Shown piece after piece: positions 5,509 to 6,673 of a stretch of 6,673 bases of DNA. The position numbers and the translations under genes were made by a program. Source of the stretch: PFL42 sp964492235 (GTDB lineage: Bacteria; Chloroflexota; Anaerolineae; Anaerolineales; E44-bin32). Where the stretch lies: contig CAZBJQ010000140.1 of the NCBI GenBank assembly GCA_964492235.1, positions 1 to 6,673 of the forward strand. Reading direction: 5' to 3'. The notes beneath the pieces were generated by a model. The model saw only the letters and a program-made list of their open reading frames with translations, did no database searches and was not told the DNA's origin. Position 1 is the first letter of the stretch; every line of letters begins with the position of its first letter.

Positions 5509-6405
5509 ATGCTCGAAGCCGTGCACCCCCGCCTGGCTGCACTGCGGCGGCTGCCCGTCAGCCGCGACCAGTGCATGTTGTTGATGGCGGCCATCAACGA
5601 GATCTTCCTGGGGATCGATACCTACCTGGCTCACCTGATCAGCGGCACGATCCGGCCTAACGAGTGGATCCCGGTTGTCTTTGGTCTTGCGGCAGGGATC
5701 GTGCTTCTGATCGCCGGATGGATTGCCTTGCGCAATCGCCCGCTGGCGACGCGTCTGGCCACCCTTGTGCTGGTGGCCAGCATCGTAGTCGGGCTGTTGG
5801 GAGCCTACTTCCACATCGTCCGGGCGATTCTGCCGAATGCCGAGGTCGGCCAGCGTCTCTCGGTCGAGCTGCTCGTCTGGGCGCCGCCGATCCTCGGGCC
5901 GCTGACGTTTGCGCTGGTCGGCCTGCTCGGCATCAGCGCCGCCTGGATGGAGTCCCCGGCGGACAGCGGAGTGCTGGCGCTTTCCTCCCGGCGTCGGCTG
6001 CGCCTCCCCTACAGCAAGACGAGTGCTTACTTGTTCCTGGTGTCAATGGGGTCGCTGGCGACGGTCATCAGCAGCGTGCTCGATCACGCCCGAACTGGTT
6101 TCACCAACCCGTGGTTGTGGATCCCAACCGTGGTCGGGGTTTTCGCCACCGTCGCGGCTCTGACCCTGGGGGCGCTCGATCATCCGGCGGCGGCCGACGT
6201 CCGGAGCTATGCCGTGGCCATGCTGCTGATGATTGCGGTTGGCCTGGTGGGCGCCGGACTTCACGTTTCCACCGACATGACCGACATGAACGTGCTTGTC
6301 GTTGAGCGCTTCCTGCGCGGTGCGCCTGTCCTGGCGCCGCTGCTCTTCTGCAATATGGGCGCTCTGGGTCTGATCGTCCTTCTCGGGCCGGATCGACCCG
6401 GCTAG
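5509..6405 (+). CDS. Unrecognised eight-helix membrane protein with internal duplication, partner of the HAO-like cytochrome
   Basis: A 298-residue integral membrane protein that I cannot assign to a family. About eight hydrophobic helices lie near 22-42, 54-74, 84-104, 122-145, 172-192, 204-223, 234-253 and 272-292. It is two copies of one four-helix unit. LAHLISGTIRPNEWIP (40-55) aligns with LDHARTGFTNPWLWIP (191-206), GAYFH (98-102) with GAGLH (248-252), and VELLVWAPPILGPL (119-132) with VERFLRGAPVLAPL (265-278). Each half thus keeps a His-His-Glu set: His42/His102/Glu120 and His193/His252/Glu266. Basic residues at the N terminus, 75-82 and 161-170 suggest a cytoplasmic N terminus, placing all these residues near the outer face. 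Paired His could ligate haem b or a metal, or form a quinone site; this is inference. No Shine-Dalgarno precedes ATG 5509, so translation may be coupled to the cytochrome gene. Met23 or Met26 are other possible starts, but the repeat unit begins near residue 22. Confidence 0.85.
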   Translation: MLEAVHPRLAALRRLPVSRDQCMLLMAAINEIFLGIDTYLAHLISGTIRPNEWIPVVFGLAAGIVLLIAGWIALRNRPLATRLATLVLVASIVVGLLGAYFHIVRAILPNAEVGQRLSVELLVWAPPILGPLTFALVGLLGISAAWMESPADSGVLALSSRRRLRLPYSKTSAYLFLVSMGSLATVISSVLDHARTGFTNPWLWIPTVVGVFATVAALTLGALDHPAAADVRSYAVAMLLMIAVGLVGAGLHVSTDMTDMNVLVVERFLRGAPVLAPLLFCNMGALGLIVLLGPDRPG

Positions 6406-6477
6406 CTCTCCCCCAAGAGAAGCTGCCGTGAGATAGGAGGCTTCGCCCCAGGCCCGAGCCCCGACATCCTGCATCGC

Positions 6478-6551
6478 ACCTCGCTGGAAGAGGCGAGGTC
6501 CGATACCCGCAGACTGCAAACCCTCCGGCGGTTGCGACGTCGTCTCGTCGC
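6478..6551. repeat. Cluster of short hairpins downstream of the membrane-protein gene
   Basis: ACCTCGC (6478-6484) pairs with GCGAGGT (6493-6499) around an 8-base loop. GCAAACC (6516-6522) pairs with GGTTGC (6530-6535) with one bulged A. GCGACG (6534-6539) pairs with CGTCGC (6546-6551). No T-run follows any of them. Short stems like these are common by chance in GC-rich DNA, so a role in ending or stabilising the transcript is only possible. The rest of 6406-6600 holds nothing I recognise. Confidence 0.35.
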
Positions 6552-6600
6552 CACGGGTCCAGCCGGCACGCCCTGGTTGTCGGCAAGGTCCCACAAAGGG

Positions 6601-6635
6601 AGAGCGATGGTAAGACGTGGCCATCGCCTCTTTCT
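6601..6635 (+). terminator. Candidate intrinsic terminator of the cytochrome-membrane protein transcript
   Basis: AGAG-CGATGG (6601-6610) pairs with CCATCG-C-CTCT (6621-6631) as a 10-bp stem with one bulged C and a 10-base loop, followed by TTTCT (6631-6635). The T-tract is short. The same bases carry an ATG at 6607 with a ribosome-binding-like sequence, so the hairpin might instead lie at the start of another gene. Confidence 0.35.
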
Positions 6636-6673
6636 GCAATCGCCTGCCCGCCCATGGCTGCCGCCGAATCGCC
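6607..6673 (+). CDS. Possible 5' end of a further gene, cut by the window edge
   Basis: An ATG at 6607, with GGGAG at 6598-6602 as a possible Shine-Dalgarno, opens a frame of 22 codons (MVRRGHRLFLQSPARP and on) that runs off the window without a stop. The Arg- and Pro-rich start resembles no family I know, and a stop-free run this short is common in GC-rich DNA. It also coincides with the terminator-like hairpin at 6601-6635. Listed only as a possibility. Confidence 0.2.
   Translation, partial: MVRRGHRLFLQSPARPWLPPNR

Noticed and set aside
4542..5597. 351-codon open frame on the minus strand
   Set aside because: It is antisense to the octahaem cytochrome, whose eight CxxCH motifs prove the plus frame.
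427..6600. Shared word GGTCCCACAA near 428-437 and 6588-6597, considered as flanking direct repeats of an inserted segment
   Set aside because: Ten shared bases are expected by chance several times in a window this size, the flanks do not match further, and no mobile-element gene lies between.
6043..6655. Overlapping minus-strand open frames reaching into the 3' end of the window
   Set aside because: Most of their length is antisense to the membrane-protein gene, no ribosome site or family motif was seen, and the composition is Arg/Gly/Pro-rich.

Overview
The window is a GC-rich bacterial segment. All five complete genes lie on the plus strand and are tightly packed. The genes alone do not fix the organism. 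High GC, an ArsR/P-type ATPase pair with CmtR-like cysteines, a short-type 6-phosphogluconate dehydrogenase and a membrane-anchored octahaem cytochrome would fit a Chloroflexota-like or other environmental high-GC bacterium. This is a weak inference and no marker gene is present.

Layout. Bases 1-410 are the 3' end of an S49-family signal peptide peptidase (SppA). Bases 411-712 hold no convincing gene. They contain a long near-perfect hairpin (503-547), a 14-bp palindrome sharing its core (640-653), and an AT-rich promoter with a consensus -10 box overlapped by a small inverted repeat (667-694). From 713 a compact operon begins: an ArsR/SmtB metal sensor with CmtR-type cysteines (713-1063), a P1B-type metal-efflux ATPase starting at a GTG inside the sensor's stop codon (1060-3180), and a 6-phosphogluconate dehydrogenase sharing one base with the ATPase stop (3180-4106). 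After a gap of about 105 bases comes a second pair: a membrane-anchored octahaem c-type cytochrome of the hydroxylamine oxidoreductase (HAO) superfamily (4212-5498), and, 10 bases later, an unrecognised eight-helix membrane protein (5509-6405). The last 268 bases hold small hairpins, one of them terminator-like, and possibly the start of another gene.

How the genes may work together. The sensor and ATPase form a classic soft-metal (Cd/Pb/Zn type) detoxification unit: the metal releases the repressor from the promoter and the pump exports the metal. The ATPase is unusual in carrying Cys-Ser-Cys where nearly all relatives have Cys-Pro-Cys. The dehydrogenase is translationally coupled to the pump for no obvious reason.

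The most interesting part is the last gene pair. The cytochrome has eight CxxCH sites and HAO-family signatures (GPDHPQ, THDVGDR, DYTQWHG), but it is short and anchored by an N-terminal helix. Its neighbour is not HaoB, NapC or another HAO electron partner that I recognise. It is an internally duplicated membrane protein in which each half carries the same His, His and Glu positions on the predicted outer side of the membrane. Together they may be a membrane-bound nitrogen-compound redox module with an undescribed electron-transfer or quinone-interacting subunit.
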